Source: Aureliella sp046290675 (GTDB lineage Bacteria; Planctomycetota; Planctomycetia; Pirellulales; Pirellulaceae). From it: a DNA stretch of 64,000 bases. Of the stretch, positions 63,973-64,000 are shown piece after piece. The stretch is from assembly GCA_046290675.1 (NCBI GenBank), contig JBKAHA010000001.1, positions 1,021,100 to 1,085,099 on the forward strand, read 5' to 3'. Below the pieces are notes generated by a model that was not told the origin of the DNA, searched no databases, and saw only the letters and a program-made list of their open reading frames with translations. Position numbers and translations under genes: made by a program. Numbering within the stretch: the stretch's first letter is position 1; each line of letters begins with the position of its first letter.

Positions 63973-64000
63973 ATGTTCGGGGACATAGGTAACACTTGAA
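63956..64000. mobile_element. Possible insertion-sequence end at the window edge
   Basis: Two tandem imperfect copies of about 22 bp, GGAGACATGGGTAACACATGT and GGGGACATAGGTAACACTTGA, share GGRGACATRGGTAACAC. Repeated short motifs like this occur at the ends of IS481-type elements. The rest, including any transposase, would be outside the window, so the call is tentative. Confidence 0.4.

Overview
The window looks like a chromosomal segment from a member of the Planctomycetota, probably Pirellulales or Rhodopirellula-like. The basis is gene content: a DUF1549/DUF1553 cytochrome-like protein paired with a Tat-exported DUF1501 protein, a formylglycine sulfatase, an ECF sigma factor of planctomycete type, a Ser/Thr kinase with an extracytoplasmic sensor, an HTTM-domain protein, a CRTAC1/UnbV-type FG-GAP protein and many short secreted or lipid-anchored proteins of unknown function. 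Genes are loosely packed, on both strands, in short operons, and often lack a clear Shine-Dalgarno sequence. No rRNA, tRNA, CRISPR array or complete insertion sequence was seen.

Layout. 1-2831 (minus): Xaa-Pro peptidase, accB and the start of accC. 3472-6162: an NrtS-like membrane protein, a secreted Cys-rich peptide and a coupled lipoprotein pair. 6644-15651 (plus): thioredoxin, a VOC protein, a FliD-like repeat protein, glycogen debranching enzyme and an unknown membrane protein. 15672-19734: a sarcosine-oxidase-like flavoenzyme (minus), a repeat-rich spacer, then parA-parB. 20205-28307: a secreted Gly-rich protein, PEP carboxykinase, a DUF900 hydrolase, a lipoprotein and a FabH-like synthase. 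28421-35577: an alpha/beta hydrolase, DUF2752 plus a receptor-type kinase, an RluA pseudouridine synthase, a histidine kinase and an ECF sigma factor. 35692-46253: sulfatase, TraB-like protein, DUF1501 and DUF1553 proteins and an HTTM pair. 46575-48860: kynureninase and a cyclase-family hydrolase, probably a tryptophan-degradation module. 49106-54268: a DUF6265 protein, a three-gene operon with a covalent nucleotidyltransferase (ligase-like) protein and a histone-H1-tailed partner, and a DMT transporter. 54685-59383: an ABC ATPase and a permease fused to an M1 metallopeptidase. 59587-64000 (minus): argS, rsfS and a broken FG-GAP/ASPIC gene whose 5' side abuts a short repeat resembling an IS end.

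The strongest observations come from the DNA itself. First, a family of short non-coding mobile elements (MITE-like, about 110-157 bp) has terminal inverted repeats beginning CAGGGCcAATC. Three copies have a perfect 10-bp target-site duplication, one has 9 of 10 and a fifth is decayed; no transposase for them is in the window. Second, the ligase operon (49753-53051) is an uncharacterised, translationally coupled module. Third, the UnbV-type gene at the right edge carries an apparent one-base loss in a run of five C and seems cut by a mobile element. Fourth, two proteins have unexpected architectures: a PknB-type kinase with a Cache-like sensor, and a DUF900 hydrolase whose domain is split by a membrane hairpin.
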